48,399 nt of DNA from an uncultured Prochlorococcus sp. (GCA_902526435.1 CABZLA010000007.1:1-48399), one strand, 5' to 3'. Positions 27,591 to 37,028 are shown, counted from the first letter of the stretch. The notes: generated by a model not told the origin, from the letters alone. A program made the numbers and translations.

Positions 27591-30197
27591 TTAAGTTTCT
27601 TCTTCATTCGAAATTAATTGATCATCTTCATCAATTTGTTCATGAGGAACCAACACAACCTCGGATAAATGATCTCCATCATCTAGTCGTTGTAACTTTA
27701 CACCTGTAGCAGCTCTTGATTGTTGAGAGATTTTATCTGCATTAGTTCTTACAATTACGCCTTTTTCTGTAACCAAAAGTAATTCTTCACCTTCTCCAAG
27801 AACCTTTAGGCCGACGAGTGAATCATCTTTGATTCTGAATTTAATTGCTCTAAGTCCCATACCCGCACGTTTTTGTAATCTAAATTTTGTAACTGGAACT
27901 CTTTTCCCGAGACCAAAAGCACTGGCTACTAGGACCCAAGGTCCTTTTAAAGACTTACTTTCGAGATCTTCCTCACTCTCATTCTCAATATCTTCCTCTT
28001 CAATATTTGCCAATTGATCAACCATGATACGACTTAAAACATCCATTGATACGAGCTTATCTCCCTCTTTTAAGTTCATTGATTTAACACCTCTAGCAGT
28101 TCTTCCAAGAGGTCTTAATTCATGAATATCTAACCTAAAGTGAATAGTCATTCCTCTGCTCGACCCAATTAAGACACTATCTCCCTCTGTTGATAATCTA
28201 ACCCAAGTTAAAGCATCTCCTTCTTCTAGGTTAATTGCTATTAGACCATTTGATCGTACTTTTGAAAATGCGGATAATGGAGTCCTTTTTATAAATCCAG
28301 CTTTGGTTAGCATTAATAAATAACACTCGTTATCGAAGGAATCTACTGAGACAAGAGAAGTAATTTGTTCTTCTCTTGGTATTGGGAGTAGTTGAACAGA
28401 GGGAGTCCCTTTAGCTGTTCTACTACTCATAGGTACTCGATAAGCTGGGAGTGCATAAGCTACCCCTCTATCACTGAAAAGTAAAAGAGTATCATGATCA
28501 TTGCAGCTTATAAATAATTTGACTTCATCATCTTGTTGATTCTTTGTTCCAGCTTTACCTCTAGACCCCCTACTTGTAGATTCGAATTCACTTACAGGCA
28601 TTCTTTTTAAATATCCTGCAGTTGTTAATAAAACAACGGATCTTTCGTTAGCTATTAAGTCAATATCATCAAGTCCCCCGCCTAAATTGAGAATCTCTGT
28701 TTTTCTCGGAGATGAAAATCTTTCATCTATTTTGCTAAGCTCTTCAAGAATAATTTCATTTATTCTGTCTTTATCATTCAATATATTTTTGTAATCTGTA
28801 ATTTTTCTTGTAAGCTCATCATGTTCTGCTTTAATTTTATCGGCCTCTAAAGCTGTTAATCTTCTTAATTGCATTTGTAAAATTGCATCTGCTTGAACTA
28901 CAGATAATTCATGATCATTTTGCAGTTGTTCTCTTGCTGAATTCGTATCTTTTGCAGATCTTATTAAATTTATAATATTATCCATGGCGTCAAGGGCTAA
29001 AAGAAGACCTTTGATGATGTGATCTCTTTCCTCTGCTTTTTTTAATAAGAAACTTGTTCTTCTTTTTATGGTTTCAATTCTAAATTCTAAAAATACGTCT
29101 AGCATTTTTCTGAGAGAAAGAGTTGTAGGTTCTCCGTTGACAAGAGCTAAAATATTTGCACTAAAGTTATTTTGTAAAGGTGTTATCTTAAATAAATTAT
29201 TTAGAACAACTTGAGGATAGGCATCTCTTTTAAGCTCAATTACTATTCTCATCCCATCTCTATCACTCTCATCTCTAATATCTGATATCCCATCTAATCT
29301 TTTCTCATTTACTAGATCTGCGATTCTTTCTATAAGAGCTGCTTTATTAGTTTGAAATGGAAGCTCAGTTATTATTACGGCATCTTTTTCCGCTCTACCA
29401 GGAGATTTGATTTGTTGAATATCTGCAACACCTCTCATCGTTATTGACCCTTTCCCAGATTTGAAGGTCTCTCTGATACCATCTCTTCCTAATATCTGGC
29501 CTCCAGTTGGAAAATCTGGTCCTTTTATTAATTCAAAAAGTTCTTTATCTTCTGTTGAGGGATTTTTGATTATAGCTTTAAGACCATCGATTAATTCTCC
29601 TAAATTATGCGGAGGTATATTAGTTGCCATTCCAACAGCAATACCTGATGATCCATTTAGTAGGAGTTGGGGTATCCTAGCTGGTAAAACTGTTGGTTCT
29701 TGTTGTGAACCATCAAAATTATCGGAAAAATCAACAGTCTCAGATTCAATATCTTCGAGCAAACTTTCATCTGTTAGGGATTGAAGACGTGATTCTGTAT
29801 ATCTCATAGCGGCAGGAGGATCATTATCTACGGACCCGAAGTTTCCATGTCCATCTATTAATGGCATTCTCATAGAAAAATCCTGTGCCATCCGCACTAA
29901 TGCATCGTAAACAGCAGTATCTCCATGAGGATGGTACTTTCCCAAAACCTCTCCAACGACCCTCGCGCATTTTCTATAAGGCCTACCGCTTGTTAAACCA
30001 AGTTCATACATAGCATATAGGATCCTTCTATGGACTGGCTTTAATCCATCTCTTGCATCAGGGAGAGCACGTCCGACAATAACACTCATCGCATACTCTA
30101 AGTATGAGCGTGACATCTCATTTCTTAAATCAGTCTGAATGATTCGATCGTTATTTTCACTCAAACCAGAATTCTCAGAATCAACAATATCAGACAT
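27591..30197 (-). CDS. gyrA: DNA gyrase subunit A (type IIA topoisomerase A subunit)
   Basis: The 868-residue protein has the winged-helix breakage domain with catalytic Tyr133 in [10 protein letters not shown]. The quinolone-region [13 protein letters not shown] lies at about 88-100, then the tower and coiled-coil (about 370-500), and finally a C-terminal six-bladed pinwheel. The GyrA box, which defines wrapping and negative supercoiling, is degenerate: residues 541-550 read [10 protein letters not shown] where Q-x-RGG-[RK]-G is expected. The length and the full C-terminal domain favour GyrA over ParC, but cyanobacteria can carry both. An acidic insert ([18 protein letters not shown], about 735-755) sits within the pinwheel region. 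ATG start at 30197. Confidence 0.88.
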   Translation of the reverse strand: MSDIVDSENSGLSENNDRIIQTDLRNEMSRSYLEYAMSVIVGRALPDARDGLKPVHRRILYAMYELGLTSGRPYRKCARVVGEVLGKYHPHGDTAVYDALVRMAQDFSMRMPLIDGHGNFGSVDNDPPAAMRYTESRLQSLTDESLLEDIESETVDFSDNFDGSQQEPTVLPARIPQLLLNGSSGIAVGMATNIPPHNLGELIDGLKAIIKNPSTEDKELFELIKGPDFPTGGQILGRDGIRETFKSGKGSITMRGVADIQQIKSPGRAEKDAVIITELPFQTNKAALIERIADLVNEKRLDGISDIRDESDRDGMRIVIELKRDAYPQVVLNNLFKITPLQNNFSANILALVNGEPTTLSLRKMLDVFLEFRIETIKRRTSFLLKKAEERDHIIKGLLLALDAMDNIINLIRSAKDTNSAREQLQNDHELSVVQADAILQMQLRRLTALEADKIKAEHDELTRKITDYKNILNDKDRINEIILEELSKIDERFSSPRKTEILNLGGGLDDIDLIANERSVVLLTTAGYLKRMPVSEFESTSRGSRGKAGTKNQQDDEVKLFISCNDHDTLLLFSDRGVAYALPAYRVPMSSRTAKGTPSVQLLPIPREEQITSLVSVDSFDNECYLLMLTKAGFIKRTPLSAFSKVRSNGLIAINLEEGDALTWVRLSTEGDSVLIGSSRGMTIHFRLDIHELRPLGRTARGVKSMNLKEGDKLVSMDVLSRIMVDQLANIEEEDIENESEEDLESKSLKGPWVLVASAFGLGKRVPVTKFRLQKRAGMGLRAIKFRIKDDSLVGLKVLGEGEELLLVTEKGVIVRTNADKISQQSRAATGVKLQRLDDGDHLSEVVLVPHEQIDEDDQLISNEEET

Positions 30198-30376
30198 ATA
30201 AAAAACCTTTATTTAATAATAATCCCTGATTGTCAGAATGAATAAAAAAAAACTAATAATTAATTTTCAAATACTCACATTTATACACAAATAATAAAAA
30301 AACTCTTTTGTTTTTCAATAATTATTGGATTATTACACCTTTAGTTGTTAATTTAATCAGAATAAATATAAAAACC
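30198..30376. promoter_or_regulatory. Divergent promoter region gyrA / guaB3
   Basis: This region of 179 very AT-rich bases lies between the gyrA start and the preferred guaB3 GTG start. An in-frame extension of the guaB3 frame up to 30308 encodes a hydrophobic, unconserved-looking leader and is treated as non-coding. I cannot pick a single promoter with confidence. Confidence 0.3.
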
Positions 30377-31540
30377 GTGAATATTGAAATTGGTTTAAAC
30401 AAAAAAGTTAGAAGAGCTTATGGTATTGATGAAATAGCGTTAGTTCCTGGGACTCGAACTCTTGATTATGATTTAACTAATCCTTCTTGGTCAATTGGAA
30501 ATATTAAAAGAGAAATTCCAATTATTGCAAGTGCAATGGATAGTGTGGTTGATGTTGATACAGCTGTAGAGCTTTCTAAGTTAGGAGCTCTTGGTGTTCT
30601 TAATATGGAGGGTATTCAAACTAGATATGAAAATCCAAAAGAAATATTGAGCCAAATCTCATCTGTTGGGAAAAGCAAATTCGTTCCTCTAATGCAAAAA
30701 ATATACAGTGAACCAATAAAAGAAGACCTGATATTTCAAAGAATTAATGAAATTAAAGAAAAAGGAGGGATAGCCGCTTTAAGTGGAACTCCTCAAGCTG
30801 CTATTAAATTTAAAAAAACACTGGTCAAATCAAAAATAGATTTGTTTTTTCTACAGGGAACAGTAGTTTCAACCGAGCATTTAGGTATGAACGGAAAAGA
30901 GACGTTAAATATTAAAAGTCTCTGCAAAACTTTAAAAATTCCCGTTGTTGCTGGAAACTGTGTAACTTATGAAGTCGCAGATCTACTTATGAAAGCAGGC
31001 GTAGCAGCCCTTATGGTGGGAATTGGTCCTGGCGCTGCATGTACTTCCAGAGGAGTTTTAGGAATCGGCATCCCTCAGGCAACAGCAATATCTGATTGCA
31101 GTTCAGCAAGAGATGATTATTTTGAAGAAACTGGTCGTTATGTTCCCATAATAGCTGATGGAGGAATTATTACTGGTGGAGATATTTGTAAATGTCTTGC
31201 TTGTGGTGCTGATGCTGTAATGATTGGTTCCCCTATAGCCAAATCGTCAAGTGCTCCAGGTAATGGATTTCATTGGGGAATGGCAACTCCTAGTCCAATT
31301 TTACCAAGAGGTACAAGAATTGAAGTAGGTTCTACAGGTTCTTTAGAAAGAATCATAAAAGGACCTGCATTACTTGATGATGGGACACATAATTTACTTG
31401 GAGCTATACGGACATCCATGAGTACTCTTGGAGCTAAAAATATTAAAGACATGCAAAAAGTAGAAATTGTTATTGCACCATCTCTCTTGACAGAGGGCAA
31501 GGTTTATCAAAAAGCCCAACAACTTGGAATGGGTAAATAA
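30377..31540 (+). CDS. guaB3: GuaB3-type IMP dehydrogenase-related protein
   Basis: From GTG at 30377 this is 387 residues, starting MNIEIGLNKKVRRAYGIDEIALVPG. The IMPDH/GMP-reductase barrel is present with PIIASAMDSV, GNCVTYEVADLL, the catalytic loop GIGPGAACTSRG carrying Cys222, and PIIADGGIITGGDI. No CBS (Bateman) domains interrupt the barrel. The length and loop match the actinobacterial/cyanobacterial GuaB3 group rather than canonical GuaB (about 490 residues). Recent work on a cyanobacterial GuaB3 assigns it XMP-to-IMP conversion rather than IMP oxidation; I recall this but cannot check it. The small RNA Yfr1 and trxA follow. Confidence 0.85.
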   Translation: MNIEIGLNKKVRRAYGIDEIALVPGTRTLDYDLTNPSWSIGNIKREIPIIASAMDSVVDVDTAVELSKLGALGVLNMEGIQTRYENPKEILSQISSVGKSKFVPLMQKIYSEPIKEDLIFQRINEIKEKGGIAALSGTPQAAIKFKKTLVKSKIDLFFLQGTVVSTEHLGMNGKETLNIKSLCKTLKIPVVAGNCVTYEVADLLMKAGVAALMVGIGPGAACTSRGVLGIGIPQATAISDCSSARDDYFEETGRYVPIIADGGIITGGDICKCLACGADAVMIGSPIAKSSSAPGNGFHWGMATPSPILPRGTRIEVGSTGSLERIIKGPALLDDGTHNLLGAIRTSMSTLGAKNIKDMQKVEIVIAPSLLTEGKVYQKAQQLGMGK

Positions 31541-31584
31541 CATAAAATCTTATCTGTATATGGAAAAATTTTCTTTTTAGGAGT

Positions 31585-31590
31585 TATCAT
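31585..31590 (+). promoter_or_regulatory. Candidate -10 element of yfr1
   Basis: TATCAT lies 8 bases upstream of the deduced first base of Yfr1 (31599), the right distance for a sigma-70 -10 box. Upstream sequence is T-rich without an obvious -35, as is common in Prochlorococcus. Confidence 0.5.
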
Positions 31591-31598
31591 TAAACAAT

Positions 31599-31653
31599 GG
31601 GGGAAACCCCATACTCCTCACACACCAAATCGCCCGATTTATCGGGCTTTTTT
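31599..31653 (+). ncRNA. yfr1: Yfr1, cyanobacterial small regulatory RNA
   Basis: The region between guaB3 and trxA carries all the hallmarks of Yfr1. A 5' hairpin GGGG-GAAA-CCCC (31599-31610) is followed by the invariant single-stranded motif ACTCCTCACACACC (31613-31626) and a Rho-independent terminator. The total of about 54 bases agrees with the reported size in Prochlorococcus, and the location beside guaB and trxA is the conserved one. Yfr1 is an abundant antisense regulator whose unpaired motif binds outer-membrane porin mRNAs. Family assignment rests on motif and context; the exact 3' end within the T-run is uncertain. Confidence 0.93.
31632..31653 (+). terminator. Rho-independent terminator of yfr1
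   Basis: A perfect 7-bp stem GCCCGAT / ATCGGGC (31632-31638 with 31641-31647) with a short loop is followed directly by six Ts (31648-31653). It forms the 3' hairpin of Yfr1 and may also stop read-through from guaB3 into trxA. Confidence 0.93.
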
Positions 31654-31746
31654 AAGTTTGTTTTGTTACTTATGTGTTTTTATCTGTAATGAAATCATCA
31701 CTTAAAAGAATAGCCTGCTAAATTTTCTTAAAGGAATATCTAAATT

Positions 31747-32070
31747 ATGTCATCAGCCGCCGCCGTAACTGATTCTTCATTCGACAAAGAAGTTTTGCAA
31801 AGTGATCTGCCAGTCTTAGTTGATTTTTGGGCTCCATGGTGTGGACCTTGCAGGATGGTCGCACCAGTTGTAGAGGAGATTTCGAAAGACTTTGAAGGTA
31901 AAATCAAAGTATTTAAATTAAATACAGATGAGAATCCAAATGTTGCAAGTCAATATGGAATCAGAAGTATCCCGACCTTAATGATCTTCAAAGGTGGCCA
32001 AAAAGTTGACACTGTTGTTGGAGCGGTACCAAAAGCGACTCTCTCAAGTACCTTAACTAAACACTTATAA
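31747..32070 (+). CDS. trxA: Thioredoxin
   Basis: The 107-residue protein is a canonical m-type thioredoxin with active site WCGPC (residues 31-35), the preceding VLVDFWAP strand, and the cis-proline in [11 protein letters not shown]. It reduces disulfides in Calvin cycle and other enzymes using electrons from ferredoxin or NADPH, and in cyanobacteria it links light to control of targets such as Zwf/OpcA. ATG start at 31747, preceded by AAAGGA-type ribosome binding sequence. hisH follows after 10 bases. Confidence 0.98.
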   Translation: MSSAAAVTDSSFDKEVLQSDLPVLVDFWAPWCGPCRMVAPVVEEISKDFEGKIKVFKLNTDENPNVASQYGIRSIPTLMIFKGGQKVDTVVGAVPKATLSSTLTKHL

Positions 32071-32080
32071 AATTAAGGTA

Positions 32081-32698
32081 TTGTATAAAATAGGACTCAT
32101 AGATTATGGGATGGGTAATATTCATTCTGTAACAAAAGCCTTAGAAAGTCTTGAACAAGAAATAACTTTAATTAAAAATAAAGATCAAACAAAAGACTGT
32201 AAAGCTCTAATACTTCCTGGCGTAGGTTCGTTTGACCCTGCAATTAAAAATCTCAAAAATACAGATTTAATTAGTGATATTAAAATTTGGATTAAAAGTG
32301 GTAAATCATTTTTAGGTATTTGCCTTGGATTACAACTACTTTTTGAATCAAGTGAGGAAGGATCAACTAATGGACTTGGAATAGTAGAAGGCCAAATAAA
32401 AAAAATCCCTGAATTATCTGATCAAAGAACCCCTCATGTTGGATGGTGCGAACTTATCCCTACAAGTACTAATAGCTTATTAAAAGAGAATGAATTAAAT
32501 AATTGGGTATATTTTGTTCATTCTTATCATGCAGTGCCCTCTAATGTTAATTTAATAACTGCAAATGTTCGCTATGGTTCTGAAAAATTAACTGCAATGA
32601 TAGAACGAGATAATTTACTGGCTTGCCAGTTTCATCCTGAAAAATCAGGGAAAACCGGAGAAAAACTTTTAAGTCGATGGGTTAAAAGTATTCAATAA
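32081..32698 (+). CDS. hisH: Imidazole glycerol phosphate synthase, glutaminase subunit
   Basis: HisH supplies ammonia from glutamine to HisF, forming IGP and AICAR in histidine synthesis. The 205-residue class I amidotransferase has IGLIDYGMGNIHSV at the start, nucleophile Cys81 in GICLGLQLL, and the His184/Glu186 pair in CQFHPEKSG. Start is TTG at 32081, because the conserved first strand (KIGLIDYG) begins at residue 3 and no ATG is available. It sits 10 bases after trxA and 15 bases before rsmD, so the three may share a transcript. Confidence 0.95.
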   Translation: MYKIGLIDYGMGNIHSVTKALESLEQEITLIKNKDQTKDCKALILPGVGSFDPAIKNLKNTDLISDIKIWIKSGKSFLGICLGLQLLFESSEEGSTNGLGIVEGQIKKIPELSDQRTPHVGWCELIPTSTNSLLKENELNNWVYFVHSYHAVPSNVNLITANVRYGSEKLTAMIERDNLLACQFHPEKSGKTGEKLLSRWVKSIQ

Positions 32699-32713
32699 TA
32701 CGATTTGTGATAT

Positions 32714-33301
32714 ATGAAAACAAATCTGAGGTTAATTGGAGGACGAAGACTTGAAAGCCCAAGAAATATTGATACTAGGCCAACAACCTTAATGGTTAGA
32801 GAAGCAATTTTTAATATTTTGAAAAATACCGTGGAAAATTCTAATTGGTTAGATTTATTTAGTGGAACCGGTGCTGTGTCATGTGAAGCCTATAATCATG
32901 GAGCAAAAAAAATTGTTGCAATTGAAAAAAATAAAAACAATTCAAAAATATGTTTAAAAAATCTTCATTCATTGCAAAATATAGATAATCGAAAAAAAGA
33001 TATTGAAGTTATTTGTAAAGATGTATTAATTTGGACCAAGCCAAATACTGAGAGGAATATTTCCTCTTCAAATGATTTTGATAAAATAAAATTTGACTTT
33101 ATCTATTTAGATCCCCCATATAGAGCTAATTACCATGAATTAGTTTTAAATCAAATATTTAACTGTAATTTTATAAAGAAAGGTACTATTGTAATCTGCG
33201 AACATTCATTAGATATGGATATTAAGACGAATATTCTCTGGAAGATTTATGATGTTAGGTCTTATGGTCAATCTAAATTGACTTTTTTAATCAATATCTA
33301 A
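32714..33301 (+). CDS. rsmD: 16S rRNA (guanine-N2)-methyltransferase RsmD
   Basis: RsmD methylates G966 of 16S rRNA. The 195-residue Rossmann-fold methyltransferase begins [12 protein letters not shown], typical of RsmD. It has the SAM loop [19 protein letters not shown] (about 44-62) and the catalytic N6/N2-methylase motif DPPY in [12 protein letters not shown]. Its last 15 bases overlap the end of the petG gene on the opposite strand. Confidence 0.93.
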   Translation: MKTNLRLIGGRRLESPRNIDTRPTTLMVREAIFNILKNTVENSNWLDLFSGTGAVSCEAYNHGAKKIVAIEKNKNNSKICLKNLHSLQNIDNRKKDIEVICKDVLIWTKPNTERNISSSNDFDKIKFDFIYLDPPYRANYHELVLNQIFNCNFIKKGTIVICEHSLDMDIKTNILWKIYDVRSYGQSKLTFLINI

Positions 33302-33406
33302 CATTCCTGAGCCTCTTCTATATTGATTCCACGCGCTAACAAATAATCCAAGAAGGGTTATTGGAACTAATCCTAAAACTATTCCACATAAAAGAGGTTC
33401 AATCAT
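33287..33406 (-). CDS. petG: Cytochrome b6-f complex subunit PetG
   Basis: This short gene encodes 39 residues starting [20 protein letters not shown]. It matches the single-helix subunit V of the cytochrome b6-f complex, which stabilises the dimer in the thylakoid membrane. The hydrophobic helix spans about residues 5-25, and the WNQYRRG motif follows on the other face. ATG at 33406, stop TAA at 33287. The gene overlaps the 3' end of rsmD by 15 bases tail to tail, and its start lies 55 bases from the divergent cytM gene. Confidence 0.95.
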   Translation of the reverse strand: MIEPLLCGIVLGLVPITLLGLFVSAWNQYRRGSGMLDID

Positions 33407-33461
33407 TTTCTGGCATTTTTTTCATTTCTCATTCACAATTGTTACACAGAGACATTTTTTT

Positions 33462-33845
33462 GTGACAATATCTTCATCATCTGCAGCAGAAAAAACTTTG
33501 AAAACGAAAATCTGGAAACGGTTTTTTATTGTTTGTCTGATTTTATTAATTAGTGGCTCTTACTTTTATTTTAATCATGAAGAAAAAAATACATATATTC
33601 TTAAAACTCTTGAACTCAACGGTTCTGTTAAAGAAGGAGATACTCTCTTTAAAATGAATTGTGTTGGATGTCATGGTATTACTGCGAGAGGTTTAGTTGG
33701 ACCAGATTTACATTCAATAACTTTGCGTTTAAATGATTCAGAAATCATAAAACAGGTTATTGAGGGAGTTACCCCTCCTATGCCAAGTTTTGAAATTGAT
33801 CCTCAAAATATGTCTAATTTATTAACGTATTTACATAGCTTGTAA
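33462..33845 (+). CDS. cytM: Cytochrome cM-like class I cytochrome c
   Basis: The 127-residue protein has an N-terminal membrane anchor (about residues 20-37) and a small cytochrome c domain. This domain has the heme motif CVGCH (67-71) and a likely axial Met107 in TPPMPSF. Size, uncleaved-looking anchor and the MNCVGCHG motif fit cytochrome cM. CytM is a low-potential cyanobacterial cytochrome proposed to tune respiratory and photosynthetic electron flow. Start is GTG at 33462. It is divergent from petG, itself an electron-transfer gene, and 5 bases ahead of the rRNA/tRNA methylase gene. Confidence 0.87.
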   Translation: MTISSSSAAEKTLKTKIWKRFFIVCLILLISGSYFYFNHEEKNTYILKTLELNGSVKEGDTLFKMNCVGCHGITARGLVGPDLHSITLRLNDSEIIKQVIEGVTPPMPSFEIDPQNMSNLLTYLHSL

Positions 33846-33850
33846 TAAAT

Positions 33851-34594
33851 TTGAAGAAAAAACGTATTAACGTGAATGTCGTATTGGTCGAGCCAAATGG
33901 ACCTATAAATGTCGGAAGTATCGCAAGATTATGTTCTAATTTTGATGTTAATGAATTAAGGATTGTTTCTCCAAAATGTGATATTTGTTCCTTAGAAGCA
34001 AAAAAAATGGCTCTTAAAGGAAGTAGATATATTGATAATTGTAAAATTTTTAATAGTATTGAGGAGGCTATTTTTGATTGTGATTTGGTCCTTGCTACTT
34101 GTGGAAGAATTGATTTAAGTAATGATATTGAATGTGAATCTCCTGAGGAAATCTCTAAATGGATTTCATCTTTTGTTGAGATTAATAATTTAGGAATTTT
34201 ATTTGGAAGAGAGGACAGAGGATTAAGTAATAATGAATTACTTTTTGCACATAAGATTCTTAATATTAAAACTTCTCAAAATTATCCTTCTTTAAACCTA
34301 TCTCATGCAGTTTCAATAATCTTATATGAATTAAATAAATCTTCAACAAATAATTTAGAGAAAGATTTACAAGTTTTTGACCTTGCATCATCAAAACAAA
34401 TTTATGAATCTTTTAAAGAAATAGAAGAAATGCTTATAAGAACTGGGTATCTTTTAGAACATACAGCTAATTCAAAAATAAGTAAATTTAAGAAATTTTT
34501 ATTAAAAGCAAAGACATCTAGTCATGAAATTAATGTCTTGAGAGGAATCGTTCACCAAATTAATTGGTTTTTACATAATTCAAAAGGCAAGTAA
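33851..34594 (+). CDS. SpoU/TrmH-family RNA 2'-O-methyltransferase (TrmJ-like)
   Basis: The 247-residue protein shows the three SPOUT motifs: VVLVEPNGPINVGSIARLCSNF at the start, GILFGREDRGLSN in the middle, and NLSHAVSIILYEL at the end of the catalytic domain. A C-terminal helical extension follows. This order, with an extension of about 80 residues, fits TrmJ, which methylates ribose at tRNA position 32. The exact target is inferred. Start is TTG at 33851, five bases after cytM; the first strand begins at about residue 6. Confidence 0.88.
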   Translation: MKKKRINVNVVLVEPNGPINVGSIARLCSNFDVNELRIVSPKCDICSLEAKKMALKGSRYIDNCKIFNSIEEAIFDCDLVLATCGRIDLSNDIECESPEEISKWISSFVEINNLGILFGREDRGLSNNELLFAHKILNIKTSQNYPSLNLSHAVSIILYELNKSSTNNLEKDLQVFDLASSKQIYESFKEIEEMLIRTGYLLEHTANSKISKFKKFLLKAKTSSHEINVLRGIVHQINWFLHNSKGK

Positions 34595-34826
34595 CTTTAA
34601 AAAGTTAAATGAAAATTGAAAAAAAATTGATGTCTTCTAGTTTAAAACCTTTTTTAAGATTGTAGTTTTGAATATATTCTAAATATCAGAGTTTACTGCG
34701 AAAATAAACTCTAAAAAATTTAATGAGATTAAGAAATGAATTTGTATATTAAGTAAGCTCAAATTTAGTCAAAAAGTTCAATTTAATTTGGATATTTACT
34801 AATAACATTTTCTGAAGTATCATCTG
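34595..34826 (+). promoter_or_regulatory. Leader/promoter region of chlI
   Basis: This 232-base gap holds no gene. An 8-bp perfect inverted repeat AGAGTTTA / TAAACTCT (34688-34695 with 34705-34712, 9-base loop) is the only clear structure. It is followed by an A-run rather than a T-run on the + strand, so it is not a convincing terminator for the upstream methylase gene. It could lie in the chlI leader. The rest is AT-rich, and the chlI promoter must lie here. Confidence 0.35.
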
Positions 34827-35948
34827 ATGATCATTAGAAAATTAAGTAAAACTAAAGCTGTGAATACAACAAAGAAAAGAAGAGTTTTTCCTTTTACTGC
34901 TGTAATTGGTCAAGAAGAAATGAAATTAGCTCTTTTATTAAATGTTATAGATCCAAGAATTGGGGGAGTAATGATTATGGGTGACAGAGGAACTGGTAAA
35001 TCTACTACTATAAGGGCGCTAGCAGACTTGTTACCAGCTATAGATGTTGTTAAAGATGATCCATATAATAGTTCACTTATAGATCCTGATTTACAGAGTA
35101 AAGAAGTTTTAGAGAAAATTGTACAAGGAGAAAGTTTGGAGAAAGATAAAAAACAAGTCCCAATGGTTGATTTGCCATTGGGGGCAACAGAAGACAGACT
35201 GTGTGGAACTATCGATATAGAAAAGGCTTTAAGCGAAGGAATTAAGGCCTTTGAACCAGGTCTATTAGCAAAAGCTAATAGAGGCTTGTTATACGTTGAC
35301 GAAGTTAATCTACTTGACGATCATTTAGTTGATGTTCTTCTAGATTCTGCCGCATCTGGATGGAATACTGTTGAGAGAGAGGGGGTTTCAGTTCGACATC
35401 CTGCAAGATTTGTTTTAATTGGCTCTGGCAATCCAGAAGAAGGAGAACTTAGACCTCAGTTATTAGATAGATTTGGTATGAGCGTTGAGGTAAAGACAGT
35501 AAGAGATGCCGAATTAAGGGTTAAAGTTGTTGATCAGCGAACTTCATTTGATGATAATCCCGATGAATTCTCAATACGTGTTGAGAAACAGCAAGATGAC
35601 CTTCAGCAAAAAGTTGTTAAAGCTCAAGAGATATTAAATTCAGTTCAATTGGATGATGATCTTAGATTAAATATATCTGCTATATGTGGCGAACTTGATG
35701 TTGATGGACTAAGAGGAGATATTGTAACTAACCGATCTGCAAAGGCAATTGCTGCATTTGAGGGAAGAACTGAAGTGCAAGAAGAAGATATCGCTAGAGT
35801 AATTACGTGTTCTTTAAGACATCGATTAAGAAAAGATCCCTTAGAGCAAGTTGATTCAGGAGAAAGAGTAATTCAAGCATTCTGTAAAGTCTTCGATTTA
35901 AATGAAAAAGATGACCTTTCCAGATTTCAATTATCATCGCAAGAATAA
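34827..35948 (+). CDS. chlI: Magnesium chelatase ATPase subunit I
   Basis: ChlI is the AAA+ ring subunit that, with ChlD and ChlH, inserts Mg2+ into protoporphyrin IX, the first step committed to chlorophyll. The 373-residue protein has [18 protein letters not shown], Walker [10 protein letters not shown] (52-60), the LGATEDR(L/V) loop, Walker [14 protein letters not shown], and sensor-like [21 protein letters not shown] start. The C-terminal end is followed at only 4 bases by the likely ruvC start. Confidence 0.97.
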   Translation: MIIRKLSKTKAVNTTKKRRVFPFTAVIGQEEMKLALLLNVIDPRIGGVMIMGDRGTGKSTTIRALADLLPAIDVVKDDPYNSSLIDPDLQSKEVLEKIVQGESLEKDKKQVPMVDLPLGATEDRLCGTIDIEKALSEGIKAFEPGLLAKANRGLLYVDEVNLLDDHLVDVLLDSAASGWNTVEREGVSVRHPARFVLIGSGNPEEGELRPQLLDRFGMSVEVKTVRDAELRVKVVDQRTSFDDNPDEFSIRVEKQQDDLQQKVVKAQEILNSVQLDDDLRLNISAICGELDVDGLRGDIVTNRSAKAIAAFEGRTEVQEEDIARVITCSLRHRLRKDPLEQVDSGERVIQAFCKVFDLNEKDDLSRFQLSSQE

Positions 35949-35952
35949 TAAA

Positions 35953-36426
35953 GTGAGGATTATTGGAATTGATCCTGGATTAGGAAGAGTTGGATATGGA
36001 ATTATTGAGATTAAAAATGAAAAAAAGATACTTCTTGATTGTGGTGTAATTGAAACTAATAAAACTAAAGAAGAATGTGATAGACTTTATGAAATTTTTA
36101 TTGATCTTAATACATTAATTGATCAGTGGAAACCTGATATTGCAGCGGTAGAGAAGTTTTTCTTTTATAGATCTAGTACTACCATTAGTGTCGTTCAGGC
36201 TCGGGGCGTAATAATGATGGTATTTGCTGCAAAGAGCATCAAAGTTAGTGAGTACGCACCATCTCAAGTCAAGCTCACTATTGCAGGCTCTGGCAAAGCA
36301 TCCAAGAAGGAAGTTGTTGAAGCGGTAATGTATAACCTAAATTTAACCCATGCCCCAAAACCAGATGACTCTGCAGATGCACTAGCCATAGCCCTAACAA
36401 AGTTAAATGAAGAAGGATTTAATTAA
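35953..36426 (+). CDS. ruvC: Holliday junction resolvase RuvC
   Basis: RuvC cuts Holliday junctions in recombination. From GTG at 35953 the protein is 157 residues starting [16 protein letters not shown]. An in-frame ATG at 35902 lies inside chlI and would add 17 unconserved residues, so the GTG just after the chlI stop is preferred. Acidic catalytic residues are visible in IGIDPG, AVEKFFF and the C-terminal [12 protein letters not shown]. The length fits the family. Confidence 0.94.
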   Translation: MRIIGIDPGLGRVGYGIIEIKNEKKILLDCGVIETNKTKEECDRLYEIFIDLNTLIDQWKPDIAAVEKFFFYRSSTTISVVQARGVIMMVFAAKSIKVSEYAPSQVKLTIAGSGKASKKEVVEAVMYNLNLTHAPKPDDSADALAIALTKLNEEGFN

Positions 36427-36435
36427 AGATAAATT

Positions 36436-36993
36436 ATGATCATCTCAGAAAAAAAGAATTTTGAGAGGAAATTCTTTAAAAAATTGAGAAGTAAAAGTAC
36501 AGCTTTTGAAATGAGAAATGTTGAAATTAATGTAAAAAGATATGTTGATTCAATTTTTAGTAAAGATTTAAAAAAAAAATATATTGGAATTTATTGGCCT
36601 CTTGAAAACGAAGTTGATTTAAGAAGTCTTGGAGATCAATATTTGTTAGCCTTGCCAAGATGTGAAAAATATAAGAAACTCTCATTTTGTCTCTGGGATA
36701 AGAAACAATTATCAAAAGATTCACATGGGATACTAGCTCCTGATTCTTCAAATAAATTAAGTTATGAAGAAATTAGTATGATTTTTATCCCGTGTCTATC
36801 CGTTGATAAAAACTTAATAAGATTAGGTTACGGTGGAGGATATTTTGATAAATTAAGGGAGGATAAGAATTGGAGAGATATTCCTTGTATTGGAATCTTA
36901 ACTTCTAATTGTGTAAGCCATAAATTATTGACAAGAGCCGATTGGGATATCCCTCTATCAGGTTTTATTACGGAAAAAGAAATATTAGTTTAA
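36436..36993 (+). CDS. 5-formyltetrahydrofolate cyclo-ligase
   Basis: This enzyme returns 5-formyl-THF to 5,10-methenyl-THF using ATP. The 185-residue protein shows IGIYWPLENEVDLR (about 47-60), IFIPCLSVDKNLIRLGYGGGYFDK (about 115-138), and a C-terminal DIPLSGFITE-type ending, as in the MTHFS family. It follows ruvC by 9 bases and precedes sufE by 35. With folD elsewhere in the window it completes part of the one-carbon cycle. Confidence 0.92.
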   Translation: MIISEKKNFERKFFKKLRSKSTAFEMRNVEINVKRYVDSIFSKDLKKKYIGIYWPLENEVDLRSLGDQYLLALPRCEKYKKLSFCLWDKKQLSKDSHGILAPDSSNKLSYEEISMIFIPCLSVDKNLIRLGYGGGYFDKLREDKNWRDIPCIGILTSNCVSHKLLTRADWDIPLSGFITEKEILV

Positions 36994-37028
36994 TGTGTGT
37001 TTAATTTAATTTTAGTGGTTATATAAGA

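Noticed and set aside
30308-30376. N-terminal extension of the GuaB3 frame to an upstream TTG
   Set aside because: The extra 23 residues are hydrophobic and unlike the family, which begins near the GTG at 30377.
35902-35952. Longer RuvC start inside chlI
   Set aside because: It would add 17 residues before the conserved first strand and overlap chlI by 47 bases; the GTG 4 bases after the chlI stop fits the family.
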